From: Nicotiana tabacum
Lineage: Eukaryota > Streptophyta > Magnoliopsida > Solanales > Solanaceae
NCBI RefSeq assembly: GCF_000715075.1
Contig: NC_134087.1
Coordinates: 186,775,276 to 186,839,275 of the forward strand
Length of the DNA stretch: 64,000 nucleotides
Direction: 5' to 3'
Shown: one piece after another, positions 1-10,943 of the stretch
Layout: every line of letters begins with the position of its first letter
How positions within the stretch are numbered: the stretch's first letter is position 1
Made by a program: the position numbers and the translations under genes
Notes under the pieces: generated by a model
Seen by the model: only the letters and a program-made list of their open reading frames with translations
The model's database searches: none
Told to the model about the DNA's origin: nothing

Positions 1-2182
1 ATTTAGGCGTGAGGACGGCTGAGATCGAACTCTCCTCAGAAACAGGGATTGTTTGCAATGGAATTTCTGAAGACATTCCCACACTTCCTTTTGACCTGGT
101 GAAGTAAGTGTGAGTACCACTTCTGGCCCTAGGCAGCTGAACACTTCCCCTTGACCTTGTGAAGTATGGGTGCGAGGCCAGACTTTTACCAAACCAACCG
201 TCTTTCAAAAACCCTGGATATACTCATCGACAAGCGCACGGTTAATTTGCAGCAAATAACAGATAGTTAATCTCACGTTGGGCATGATGCACCTATACAA
301 TTAAGTGGATTACTATATGTTTGCTACGAGAGCATGCGTCATTCCGTCATTTTTATTAGTTTTTCCCCTTTCTTTTCTTTTTTTTTTTTGTTTTTTTTTT
401 GTTTTTCTTTTATCATTATTTTTTATTTTGCAGTAAAAGAAATGCGACCGGATCCGATGAGGATTGCCTACGTATCACGATGCCTACGTGAATCAGACCA
501 TTACGTAGTTCGAAACTAACAAATATATAAAAATGAAGAAGCAAGTGCTCATTTAGCATAGGACTCAAAAGATTTGATTTTTTTTTTTGGATTTTTTGAA
601 AGAACTTCTTTAAAAAAAAAGAAAGAAAATTTTGTTTATTCTGATTCTTGTTTTATTTTTAAAGAAAGACTTCTAAAAGTTTATTTGCTTTTGACTGGAA
701 TTCTGGAAAATTTAAAAAAAAAAAAAAGAAAAATATGTTTGGTTGATTTTTTTTTGTTTTGTTTTACCTTTTCTACGGAAGAAAGAATGTATATGATGTT
801 GCCTCTTGAATTTTGAAAGAGGGACTTTTTAAGAAAATGATGCGGAATTATGAGTTTTATTTATTTACAAAAGCACTTCTAAAGAAAAATCCTAATATTT
901 TGAAATTCAATTTTTCAAATATATATTTTTTGGACATTTTACAAAAAAAGACTAGAAAGCAAAGAGTATTATTTTTTTGATTTTTGTTGCTGCTTATTTC
1001 ATTTTTTCATATGAAAGACTTCAGAAAGAAGAAGACTATTTATTTTTTTTATTTTTTATTTTATTTGATTTTAGAGAAAACTTCTATATCTTTTATTTCT
1101 TTTTTTTTTCTAAGGAAAAATATTTTTTTTTTGGATTTTAAAAATTGGGGCCGGAACCGATGGGGTTTGCCTACGTATCTCACATCCGGTGAGAATCAGA
1201 CCCGCGTAGTTCGGTCATATCGTGAATAGAGAAAATCAAATAAACCTAGCAATCAAGAATAAGTATTATTTTTGGAGAAAGATAAATACTAAAAAATATT
1301 TTTTTTTTGTTTTTTTTTTTCAATATTTGGACTATTAGTCCGAATTTATAAAAGGGTACTACAAAAGAAATAACACCTTTTTTTTTTGAATTATGAGTTT
1401 TCCATTTTTTTTAAAAAATAAATATCCCTTTTTTTTCTTAAAAAGAAAAGAACAATTTTTATATTTTTTTTTTAATAAATCAAACTAAAAGACAACTTTT
1501 GGTTTTATATATTTTTTTAGAAAAATTCCGACGAGGTTTCGACACTACTTGGACATTGGTTTTATTTTTTCAAAATAAGTAATTATCTCCCTACGCTGCT
1601 ATTTTTTTTTTTAGAAACCGATCAACATGCGGAACCGAAGCAAATAAATGCGCAAAACAAATAAGATGCAGCAGGGTGGCCTTTTCATTTCTGGTTGCTT
1701 GTCCTAGACGGACCCAACCCCTGTGTTGAGCCCCCTAAGTCAAATGCAACATGATGAAATAAGCGTTCCTACTAGGGATCCGGCATGAAGTCGAGTTATA
1801 CTAGGTTTAAACCTTGGTATTGGTTCTAGACTGTGTACCCGAGCGGACAACTCGAGTCGAGGTGGGGCAACTTACCGGGAACCAAAAGGCCGTCCGGCTT
1901 CGTAACTTATCCGTCCTCTTTCTTATTTCGGGTATTGACACTAACAGAATAGGGAGTCTCGACCAGCGAGCTTCTCCCCGGAGGTGAAGAGAGAAGGGTT
2001 TCGGCACAGTTTATATATAGTTCAGATAATATCAAAGCGGTAAAAGACAACATTTAGCACGTTATGCAAAAATATGTAATAAAGATCAGATAATAAAGCC
2101 AAATATAACAATTATTCTAAGCTCGAATTCTTGAACCCTGAACCAGTGGTTCTGGGTTTTTCCCCAGCAGATTCGCCAGAGC
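1..2182 (-). mobile_element. Ogre/Tat-like Ty3/gypsy element, antisense 5' internal leader
   Basis: This stretch lies immediately inside an antisense LTR (2183-6017). Read on the minus strand it starts with a primer-binding site and continues as non-coding leader toward position 1. No long ORF is seen. It holds many long T tracts (about 380-420, 570-600, 1050-1140, 1300-1320, 1430-1480; A tracts on the sense strand of the element). It also holds a roughly 70-bp motif present twice, near 440-512 and 1145-1222, sharing the words gcctacgtatc, gaatcagacc and gtagttcg. Assignment to the Ogre/Tat lineage rests on LTR length, terminal sequence and the GC-rich LTR end; gag and pol lie outside the window. 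Confidence 0.55.
2161..2178 (-). other. Primer-binding site of the antisense Ogre/Tat-like element
   Basis: On the minus strand the LTR end (...tgtgaca) is followed after four bases by TGGCGAATCTGCTGGGGA. It begins with TGG, as required to pair with a tRNA 3' CCA end. The primer tRNA cannot be named securely from sequence alone. Its position fixes the orientation of the element. Confidence 0.6.
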
Positions 2183-3852
2183 TGTCACACCTCCTTTTTG
2201 CGCGCCCCGCCCCGAAGGGTTAGATGCGCGGGTGGAGTTTTTCCAATTTAAGTGACAATATTCGAAATGAGATTATTTATTTAATTCAGAGTCGCCACTT
2301 GGGAAAGGTTTGGCTTTTGGTGTCCCAAGTCACCGGTTTATCTTGAATCCCAAATCGAGGAATTTTTAGACTTTTCCAAATGAAGTCTGCGAACCAGAAA
2401 TTCTAAGTAAGGAATTCTGTTGACCCGAGGGAAGGTGTTAGGCACCCTCGAATCCCGTGGTTCTAGCACGGTCGCTTAAATTGTTATAATGGCTAAATAT
2501 CTGATTTAAATACAGGTTGTGACTTATGTGCTTTTATTAAGTTTAAACCGCTTTTATTATTATCATTTATTTTATAGAATTACAACGTCGTGAAAATGCA
2601 TCTCGAACCACGTCACAATCAATGCACCCGTAGTTGTTAACATATTTTGACTCCGTTGGGACTTGGACTTGGGTCACATCAATGTGCACCCGATTTTTAA
2701 GAATATAATTTACTAAAGTCGCGCCTAAAGAATCTAAACGCGTTATTATCTTTGTAGAAGGCCATGAAATTTATTAAATGACCTATCTTGAATTCTAAAT
2801 AATTACCATGGTTATTTATTGAGGGCCCCGCAATTTTGCATCTTTGTTTGGCGAGGCTCATCTCTATTTTAGAAAAGGATATCCTAAAATGGCTACATTT
2901 CTAATGCATTTGTCTCTAAAACTAGAAGAAAAGGTACATGCTAATTCAATTATAGGCTTTGGCCTAATCCGGATTTTTGTCAGTTTCTGATTAACTACTT
3001 ATAAAGTAAAAACGTCATGCCTTGCGAGGATGTTTCAGTCGAACAAAAAAGACTACATATGAGATTGATGAAATGCAATACCTAATCCGAACATTTTTTG
3101 AGTTGAACTTAACTGAACTTAATTGGCCTAGATTAAAGGGATTAACTACTAGACATTGTTACTAAGGTGATTTGAATGTGATCTTGTGCACTACCTAACG
3201 AGACACAGCAAAAAGACATAAAATAAAGCAAAACAGCATAGTATAAGTTTGGAGTATCTATACCCCGTATTAACAAAACAACTACAAACTAAAACATGAA
3301 GGACTAAACTCAGATGAGTGTTAGTTAACATACATTTTCGTACTGTTGAATTGTAAACTAACAACTACACAGGCCCATTAATATACCACAAATATTACGA
3401 CAAATAACTTTGAACTTCTTCAACTCTTTTTCATTTCATGCTTTCAAACTGTTTAGGTTACACCAATATGGGGACTCGAATGTGTACCTGGAGAACACTG
3501 AATATTGAAATGCAAAGAAGAAGTGAAGCAGAAAGGTCAGCAGCAACAGGAATCAGAGTAACAACAGCAGCAACAAACGAAACAATTGGGGCAGAATCTA
3601 GATCCCAGCTAGACCAAGTCTCAGAATAGAACAAAGCAAACAACCAAGCAGACTCAGTTGGGAGAAATTAGTGTTGCACAAAAACAGGTCCAGATTTAGT
3701 GAAATCAAAACAAAAGGAAAGGAAGCAATTTCTAGTTTTTGTCTGTCTGAGTTATCAGACAAAAATTCTTTTCCAATTTTCTGTTTGCAGAATTTGAACT
3801 CTCAAATGTTCAGTCCTGAAATCTATTTGAGCTATCAAAGAATTCTTTCTCA

Positions 3853-3985
3853 GTGTTCTCTCTCTGTGTGTGTGTTTTTCTTTTTCAGCTTTCAAGGTTC
3901 AGTCTCTATCTCTCTTTCTTTCTCTCAAATCTGCCTATCTCTCCAATCCTCTGTATATCTCTCTCTCTCCCCTGTGTCCCCAGGT
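3853..3985. repeat. CT/GT-rich simple sequence within the LTR
   Basis: Runs of tctc and tgtgtgtg interrupted by ttt make a low-complexity pyrimidine tract. It falls where the 5' UTR of the LTR transcript would be and produces spurious Ser/Leu-rich ORFs on the plus strand. Confidence 0.6.
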
Positions 3986-3990
3986 CCTCT

Positions 3991-4000
3991 TTTTATAAGC
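3991..4000 (-). promoter_or_regulatory. TATA box of the Ogre/Tat-like LTR
   Basis: The minus strand reads gcttataaaaagagg at about 3986-4000, a good plant TATA box. It is followed downstream (lower coordinates) by a GA-rich strand (CT-rich on plus). Transcription would start near 3965 and run leftward into the leader. This is inferred from sequence only. Confidence 0.5.
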
Positions 4001-6017
4001 CTTCACCTTCCCCTTTTAACAGCCTGTTTAGAGTATATCAAACACCCCTCCCATGTGCCTTTTCCTTTTCAGTTCCACTTTAGCTAATTAAGTATAAAAC
4101 CCCATCATTCCCCTGGTAGCCTTAAACTTTCCCATTTTATTAACCAAAAGCAAATATGGGCAGTAGAATATATCTGACAGCATATGCTGTCAAACCATTT
4201 TTAAAATCAAAAGCCTTTTTATGCAGGAAAACAGGTTGTGCACAATGCACATGCTGTGCACAAGTGCACATGCCATCAACTCAGATTTCAGTTACAGACC
4301 AAGCCTTAGGTTTCTGAAATCATATTAACGACTATAAGTAACAGGACTTGGTTCTTAATTGATTCAGGCAAATGTTCAACAGAAGCAAATCGATTTGTTA
4401 TTGTTCGGACAGTTGAAACTAATTGACGACACATGTCGACTCGACTATATTAGCATTAACATACACAATCGTAGCCAAAAATCAGACATTTAAACAGTAT
4501 CGATACATGGTTCGAATTATACTGACTAAGCAGAAATACACTCGAGGAGTCAACTAGTCAGTCCAAACTCGAAAATCAGCTACTTGCACAAACTAATACA
4601 TAATGCCTTATCAGAATAGGAGGGGGGAATTTAGACAAACAAACAGAGGTTCAGGCAAAGTGGTTGAAGCACAGTTGATAGAGGTCAAGGACATAAACAG
4701 AAAACGAACAGACCCTTACAACAATCAAACGAACCAAAACAACTAAGAAAAGAAAGAAAACTCACCTTAAACCGCAAAAGATCAAAACCTTAACTCGGAC
4801 TTGGTCAGGCCTTTCTTAAGGCTGAACGGACTTTAAACGAAGTGTTTCTCAGACGAGAAACACTTTGATTAAAGTCCATTAGACCTTAATCTCTTCGGTT
4901 GAACCAGTGACGGAGGAACACAAAATTTCCAAACTCAGATCTGGGATTCATGCCTCCCTGATCAGATTCGGACCAAACCAAGTATGGTTTGGTCACGAAG
5001 GGGGTCTGGGGAGTGTCTGGTATGAAACTGGGGTTAAACTGAGTAGATCGAGTTTTGACTCGAATCTTCAAATGAAGATTCGAGAAGGTGGGGAGGGATT
5101 CGAACTACATGGTTGATAGATTTGGGTTCAGGATGGCAAGGGCGTTCTAGGGTGTTAAGGGGAAGGTCACCGGCGTTCATGCCGCCAGTTTCCATGGTGA
5201 AGGATACAGGGGCGGCTCTAGGGTTTGAAGGGGATGAGGTTGAAGACGAAGGCTGGGTATCGGATAGGGGGGGCAGGGTAAGGTTATGAACTTATATAGT
5301 TAATGGGTGGACGGATCTCGACCGTTAGATCAATTTAGATCTACGGTCTGGATCTGATGGTTAAGTGAACGGTGTCGTTTCAAGTGTTGAGGGTTTGGGT
5401 TCGGTCCGGGTAAGACGGGTCAGGTTAGTTTATGGGTTATGGGGAATTGATCTTGGCCGTTGATCAATTTGAGATCAACGGCCCAGACCACACTGGATTA
5501 AAACGGTGTCGTTTAGACAACCTGGGCATCACTGGTGTTGGACCGGGCAGGCCTGGTTTGGACGTTGTTTGTTTTGGGCCAATTTAATAAATTGGCCCAA
5601 TCCGGAAGAAGAAGGGGCCCTTTTCTCTCTTTTTTTTTATTTTTTATTTTTTTTATTTCTTTTCTTTATTTATTTAAAAACAAAACTAAACAAAAATCAA
5701 AAAATTAAATACACACTCAACACAATTATATACTAAAATATTTCAAGACAAGTAAAATCAAACAAAACAAAATCACGGACAAAGATGCTCGTTTATGATT
5801 TTCTATTTAACGACCGGATTACGGTTCGAATTATGCAGGACACATATATATTTTTGAATTTTGTTTTAATAAAGTAAATAAATAAAAATGGGCCGAAGTC
5901 ACAAATAAATTAACAAGGTGCCGCACAGAAATCCAAAATTTGTACAGCAGGGCCAATTATTATTTTTTACTTCCTTTTGGAGCGATTGTCGTGCGAAACA
6001 AAAATCACGTGCTCACA

Positions 6018-7141
6018 ATCATAACTCTGATTCGTGAAATAATAGCACATGAACAAGTTTTTGGTCCAAATTCCTTACCTCATTGAAGTTCCCTTAAAAT
6101 CCCTCTTCAAAATCGTCCAAAAAGCTCCCAAGCCGAATTAGAAATGGTGAAAATAGCTCAAAATCGCGAAGGACAGAATTTATACCTTCTCCCCAAACAT
6201 TTTCGCATTTGTGGCCCTATTTACTGCTTCTGCAGTACCGCATTTGCGGTTCTTCATCTACTTCGGCGAAAATCACTTAACTCCCCATTGTACGCATCTG
6301 CGGTCCTATACCCGCATCTACGACTTCGCAGATGCGATCCTCCTAACTGCTTCTGCGGTCCCTTCTCTTCAAGCCCCTTTTCGCTTCTACGACCAATCGT
6401 CCGCACATGCAGCGTCGCACCTGCGGTCCCCAATCCACAGGTGCGGAAATACCAGAAGCAGCAAAATTTGCAGCTGCAACAATTCCTCAAACTCCCCATC
6501 AACCATCCGAAATCACCTCGAGGCCCCCGGGATCTCAATAAAAAGCACCAACATATCCCAAAACCTTATTCAAACTTGTACCAATCTTCAAAACACCTCA
6601 AACAATATCAAATCAACCAAAACACACCGGATTCAAGCCTATGTTCCCAAAATCTTCCGAATTCCGCTTTTGATCAAAAACCCAACCAAACCACATTTGA
6701 ATGACCTGAAATTTTGCACACACGTCCCAAATGACACAACGGAGCTATTGCAACTCTTAGAATTCCATTCCGACCCCTATATCAAAATCTCACCTACCAA
6801 TCGGAAATCGCCAAAAATCCACTTTTGCCAATTCAAACCTAAATCTACTCCAGACCTCCAAAACTCATTCCGATCATGCTCCTAAGTTCCAAATCACCTC
6901 TTGAAGCTAACCGAACCATTAGAACTCACATCTGAGCCCTCAACACATAAGTCAACATTCGGTTGACTTTTCCAACTTAAGCTCCCTTAAAAGAGACTAA
7001 GTGTCTCAAACCTTACCAAAATCATTCCAGATTCGATCCGACCAACCCAATACCACATAACATAGATAAACAAAGCATAAAGAAGTAGAAATGGGTGAAA
7101 CAGAGCGGTAACTCATGAGACGACTAGCCAGGTCATCACAG
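6018..7141 (-). mobile_element. Family A Ty3/gypsy LTR fragment, antisense, with LTR 5' terminus
   Basis: The right edge, gacgactagccaggtcatca and then ca, is a decayed version of the reversed LTR start seen intact at 42240-42262. Further left come sequences matching the reverse of 15900-16560: the tract whose plus-strand form reads aattttgcacacacgtc, GC-rich words (6220-6450), and a reversed GAG|GTAAGG donor at about 6078. The LTR part 3' of that donor is missing; the Ogre-type LTR joins at 6017/6018. The two large ORFs here (6144-6704, 6211-6885) have no family similarity I recognise and are chance frames. Confidence 0.65.
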
Positions 7142-7760
7142 TTCGACCCCCGACACTGCACACAGTAGATTACTGGGATCGAGCCATACGACCTCTGCAT
7201 AAATCGTGTGTGATAATATTCAGAGCTTAAGTCCATTTGATATGTGTTATGGCTTGAGAAGTAATAGTTATGTTAATTACATAAATTAGTTGGAAGTAAC
7301 TTTTAGTTAAAGGATTATTTATTCGATGCTTGTTATTGAGTTATTATTATTGTTTTCCATGATTAATTAAAATGTCTGTATTTTCTTTGTTGGCCCATAG
7401 TAAGTGTTGATGTCGACCCCTCGTTACTATTTCTTTGAGGTTAGACTGGATACTTACTGTGTACATGTTGTTTATGTACTCACGCCACACTTCTGCACTA
7501 TTCGTGCAGGATCTAAGGCAGGTGCATCTGGTCATCCCGGCACGCACTCCTGATACCCCGAGATTTAGCGGTGAGCTGCCTTCCGAGCCCGTTCTGCAGC
7601 ACCCAAAGTATTTCTTTTGTATTTACTTCCTGTCTACTTTATTTCAGACAGTAGCTTAGTTTTTTGTATATTCTACTAGTATCTCATATACTTGTGACAC
7701 CAGGTCTTGAAAATTATGCTAGTAGACATTTGATGATTTTTGAGTATTTATTTCATCACA
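7142..7760 (+). mobile_element. Family A LTR fragment, sense (3' half)
   Basis: It begins mid-LTR (gttcgacccccgacactgca, gatcgagccatacgacctc) and runs through the conserved LTR words at about 7400-7760 also present at 17390-17960, 23895-24490 and 36342-36660: gtcgacccctcg, gaggttagactgg, the cysteine-like TGCACTATTCGTGCAGG stem and acttgtgacaccagg. It stops before the LTR 3' terminus. Its join to the antisense fragment at 7141 forms a head-to-head arrangement. Confidence 0.65.
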
Positions 7761-8974
7761 TTTGTTCTTTTCGCCCCCTTTTTATCGTGAAATCGGGTTT
7801 CGACATTTCTGACAACTCCTTTTGAGAGAGGATAGGGAAAGGAATTGGTTTAGAGTTGCCACCTAACGGATTAAGGTGTGTTAGGGCACCTAGAGCAGAT
7901 AACTCATGTTATACCAGTTTACATCACCAGAGATCGGGTAAGGACTCAAAATTAGCTTGAGAGAAAGGTGTTTGGCACCCCCGAGGTCCACAACGGTGGG
8001 TCCCGACCGAACTTAAATTAAGCGAATTAGTCTAGGAAAGAAAAGAAATCTATTTAATAGAGATGGGGGGTCCTAAATTTTTTAGCCTAAAGGATCACCC
8101 CGTGCAACATTAATAGTATTTCCCAACTCCCTCGAGTCGGGGTGTACTCATATTATTCAACGGGCACAGACTATCATCTCCTGCTACCCGATTACTATCT
8201 TTGAGTTTTTACTTAAAGCGTTCTAATCAATTCTAACTTATATCCTATGCGTGCACTACCCGTCCCTCACCTATGGTCTTAGAGGCATTGGGACCTATAT
8301 TAGGGATAGTTCTAGACCCAGCCTAAGTTGCTAAACAAAGTAAAATACTAGGCGACAAGCAAAACAATTAGGACTTTCAGATAACAAACAGATACATGCT
8401 CATATTGACCTCCACACATAAACAGCAAATGCACGCAAACGTATTGACAGTTTTAGCAGTTAAGGCTGTAGATCCTATAGACATGATTTCTATATGAGTC
8501 TGGATTTTAAACATGCTAGCAGTAATTTCTGAGTGATTCTATAACTGACTACTGCTTTCAATTAGAGTTATTTGAACCTATAGGCGCCTTGTGCAGTAAC
8601 TAATAGTAGTGATTACTGGATCATTTTTAGAATGGGTTGACTGAGTTCTATAGGCATGATTTCTAGTGACAATGGTTAAACCAGCGTTGATGACTATTAA
8701 AGAAATGAGTAAAGCAGTTAATCGCCTAGTGCAGATCCTATAGGCATGATCTTTAACATTACACTGATTTTAGATTCTATGGGCATTATATCTAAAATTA
8801 GACTGATTTTAGATCCTATAAGCATGATATCTAACACTGTATTGACCTTAATCCTATAGGCATGACTTCTAATTAAATAGTATATGGGCAGAAATTGTAC
8901 CCATTACTAGCAAATAATTGAATCAAACATTGGGGGTCCTATAGGCATGATTGCTAATACATATTGATGTGTCC

Positions 8975-9234
8975 TATAAGCAGGATTTCTAAAACACATT
9001 GCAGAACTTAATAGTTTTGACAAATGAGCAGAATTAATAGCGTAGATGAATCCATATAGGCAGGATTTCTAAAACACATTGCAGAGCTTAACAATTTTGA
9101 TAAATGAGCAGAATTAATAGCATAGATGAATCCCTATAGGCAGGATTTCTAAAACACATTACGGGGCTTAACAATTTTGACAAATGAACAGAATTAATAG
9201 CATAGACGAATCCCTATAGGCAGGATTTCTATCC
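8975..9234 (+). repeat. 80-bp tandem repeat, three full copies plus a partial one
   Basis: The word tataggcaggatttctaaaa (tataag in the first copy) recurs at 8975, 9055 and 9135, and in partial form at 9215: an exact 80-bp period. Each unit also carries cacattgcag and gagcagaattaatag. A looser series of ctataggcatgatttcta words runs upstream from about 8470, so the array probably grew from a shorter ancestral repeat. Confidence 0.8.
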
Positions 9235-10188
9235 AGTTTAACAAAGGAAATAAGAAACCCTCTCGATTCCCGATTTTACTAAATACCCCAGAATATGTTT
9301 ATTACAGAGTTATTACAGACCAGATAATGAATGAATTACATAACAGTAATAAGAATACACTATAGGGAGCCTTCATCATGCCCAAATAAACCTAAAAGCC
9401 AGGCCTTCAAACCAATCAGCTTCTAAGCTTATTTCACAGGTACAATATAACAGTAAGTCACCCATAGCACATATAAAATTAGGCTTCCAGTGTGTCAAAG
9501 TTCCCAAGGGCCGCAGGGACCCAGGGCAATACTTACACCAGAACCACATACCAAAAATGACTCAAAAGGGATTAGGAACCAGTTCCCAGTGTGTTAGAGT
9601 CCACAAGAGTCTCATATAGACTCTGAGTAGTGCTTACACTAGAGTGGTTGAGAGTAGAACCTAAAGGACTAAGATTGGGAGTTTTTTTTAAGAGTAATAG
9701 CATATAAATAGGGGAAGGGACAACTTTAACAGTTTGGCTTTCCCAGAATAAGACAACCATAACAAAATTTTAGAACACGGAACCTACAGGCATAATGACA
9801 TTAAGAAAACAAGCAAAGGTGGCAAAGTACACAGTTTCAAACATGGTCAAGTCAGAAAAGACCTAATTATACTAAGTGTGCATGCTAACATTTAGGACAA
9901 CCTTGTTTAATCATAGAAAATATTTAGGCAAGTGTCAAGGCAAATAGTCAGATCATCATATAAATCTAAAGGGATACAAGACAGGTTAGAAAACAAACTG
10001 GTCGGGCACATGAATTAAGTAACAATACAAATCGTAAAGTTGATGAACTAATTCTATACTAGTAGTACCCTAAGGATGATAAGTTCATAACAAGTTTAGG
10101 ATCAACAAGCAGCATGTATGGGATAGGTTAAAATAATAAGCTATCCTTTAAGAGGATTCACATTATTCAAAGATAGCCAACCTTGGAA

Positions 10189-10193
10189 CTAAC
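10189..10193. repeat. Target-site duplication CTAAC, left copy
   Basis: CTAAC lies directly before the LTR start TGTAACGA and is repeated exactly at 18158-18162, directly after the 3' LTR end. A 5-bp duplication is normal for Ty3/gypsy integration. Confidence 0.85.
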
Positions 10194-10922
10194 TGTAACG
10201 ATCCGACTAGTTGTTTTGAGCTCTAGCATGTCGTTCATCAGTTTAAGGCCATGAGCAGCTTTACTTCAGGTATCATGACTTGTACGCGTGGTTGGAATTG
10301 AATTCCGGGACGTTCGGAATTGATTTGGAAAGAGAATTCTCATTTCGGAAGCTTTAAGCTGGAAGAATTGACTAAGATTGAAGTTTTGAGTAAACGACCT
10401 CGAAATTAGGATTAGAAGGTTCCAACACGATCGTATGATAATTTCAGACTTGGGCGTATGTCCGGATCGGGTTTTGTAAGACCCTGGAACATTTTAGCAC
10501 CTATTGTAGAAGTTAGCATTTTTGGAAGAATTTCATAAGTTTCGATTGAAGTGCATTTCAGTGTTATTGATGTCCGTTTGGGATTCCAAGTTTGGAAATA
10601 GCTTCGTATGGTGATTCTGGTGTTAAGAGCGATCTGAAGTGAATTCGGAGATCCGTGGCCCATTTTGGAGTCACTTGGCTAAAGATACAAATTTGAAGAT
10701 TTTTGAGAAGTTTGACCGGAAGGGGACTTTTTGATATTGGGGTCAGATTCCAATTCCGGAAGTTGGAGAAGGTCCGTAATGTCAAAAGTGACTTGTGTGC
10801 ACAATTTGAGGTCAATCGGGCGTGATTATTTAAACGAGAATTTAATTAAGTACACATGATTGGCTTTCCTGACAGCCGTTCCCGGCGCCATCATGACCCT
10901 TAGTGGAATTTGGGCCGTGACA
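10194..10922 (+). repeat. 5' LTR of the LARD-like element, internally deleted
   Basis: The first 640 bases align with 15319-15950. At about 10825-10835 the sequence jumps to the match of about 18060, removing some 2.1 kb: all GC-word arrays, the TATA-like site, R and most of U5. A few bases (att) are shared at the junction, as in microhomology-mediated deletion. With U3/R gone, this LTR should not start a full-length transcript. Confidence 0.8.
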
Positions 10923-10925
10923 ATA

Positions 10926-10943
10926 TGGTATCTAAGCATTAGG
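10926..10943 (+). other. Primer-binding site (initiator-tRNA-Met type, degraded)
   Basis: TGGTATCTAAGC follows the LTR end by three bases. Intact relatives at 36848 and 53758 read TGGTATCAGAGC, complementary to the 3' end of plant initiator tRNA-Met; two positions differ here. Confidence 0.7.

Larger units (their letters stand above)
2183..6017 (-). mobile_element. LTR of Ogre/Tat-like Ty3/gypsy element (5' LTR, antisense)
   Basis: The left edge reads tgtcacacctcc and the right edge cacgtgctcaca, so on the minus strand the LTR starts TGTGAGCACGTG and ends GGAGGTGTGACA, giving TG...CA termini over about 3.8 kb. The GC-rich block cgccccgccccgaaggg (about 2200-2220) lies near its 3' end. A TATA-like box on the minus strand (3991-4000) is followed by a CT-rich tract, so U3 is about 4000-6017 and R/U5 about 2183-3965. 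ORFs seen inside (for example about 3671-4087) are low-complexity chance frames. The right edge abuts an older family A LTR fragment, which is the insertion target. Confidence 0.7.
7790..10193 (-). mobile_element. Diverged Ogre/Tat-like LTR, antisense, left part
   Basis: The sequence around 7845-8120 (gagttgccacctaacgg, gtgtttggcacccccgaggtc, ggatcaccccgtgcaac) has the same order of landmarks as the LTR at 2283-2470 (gagtcgccacttggg, gtgttaggcaccctcgaa). No ORF is seen. An 80-bp tandem repeat sits at 8975-9214. The unit is cut at 10193 by the family A element and resumes at 18163. The left border is approximate and the lineage call is by similarity of layout only. Confidence 0.45.

Noticed and set aside
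3671..4087. 138-codon ORF rich in Ser, Leu and Phe
   Set aside because: Produced by a CT-rich low-complexity tract in the Ogre/Tat-like LTR.
6144..6885. Two long overlapping ORFs (186 and 224 codons) on the plus strand
   Set aside because: They lie in an antisense LTR fragment, with compositions driven by GC words and ccaaa-rich sequence. No domain is recognisable and the frames overlap each other.
10926..10943. Possible tRNA-Met gene fragments at TGGTATCAGAGC sites
   Set aside because: Only the 12-18 bases of a primer-binding site are present next to LTR ends; there is no cloverleaf.
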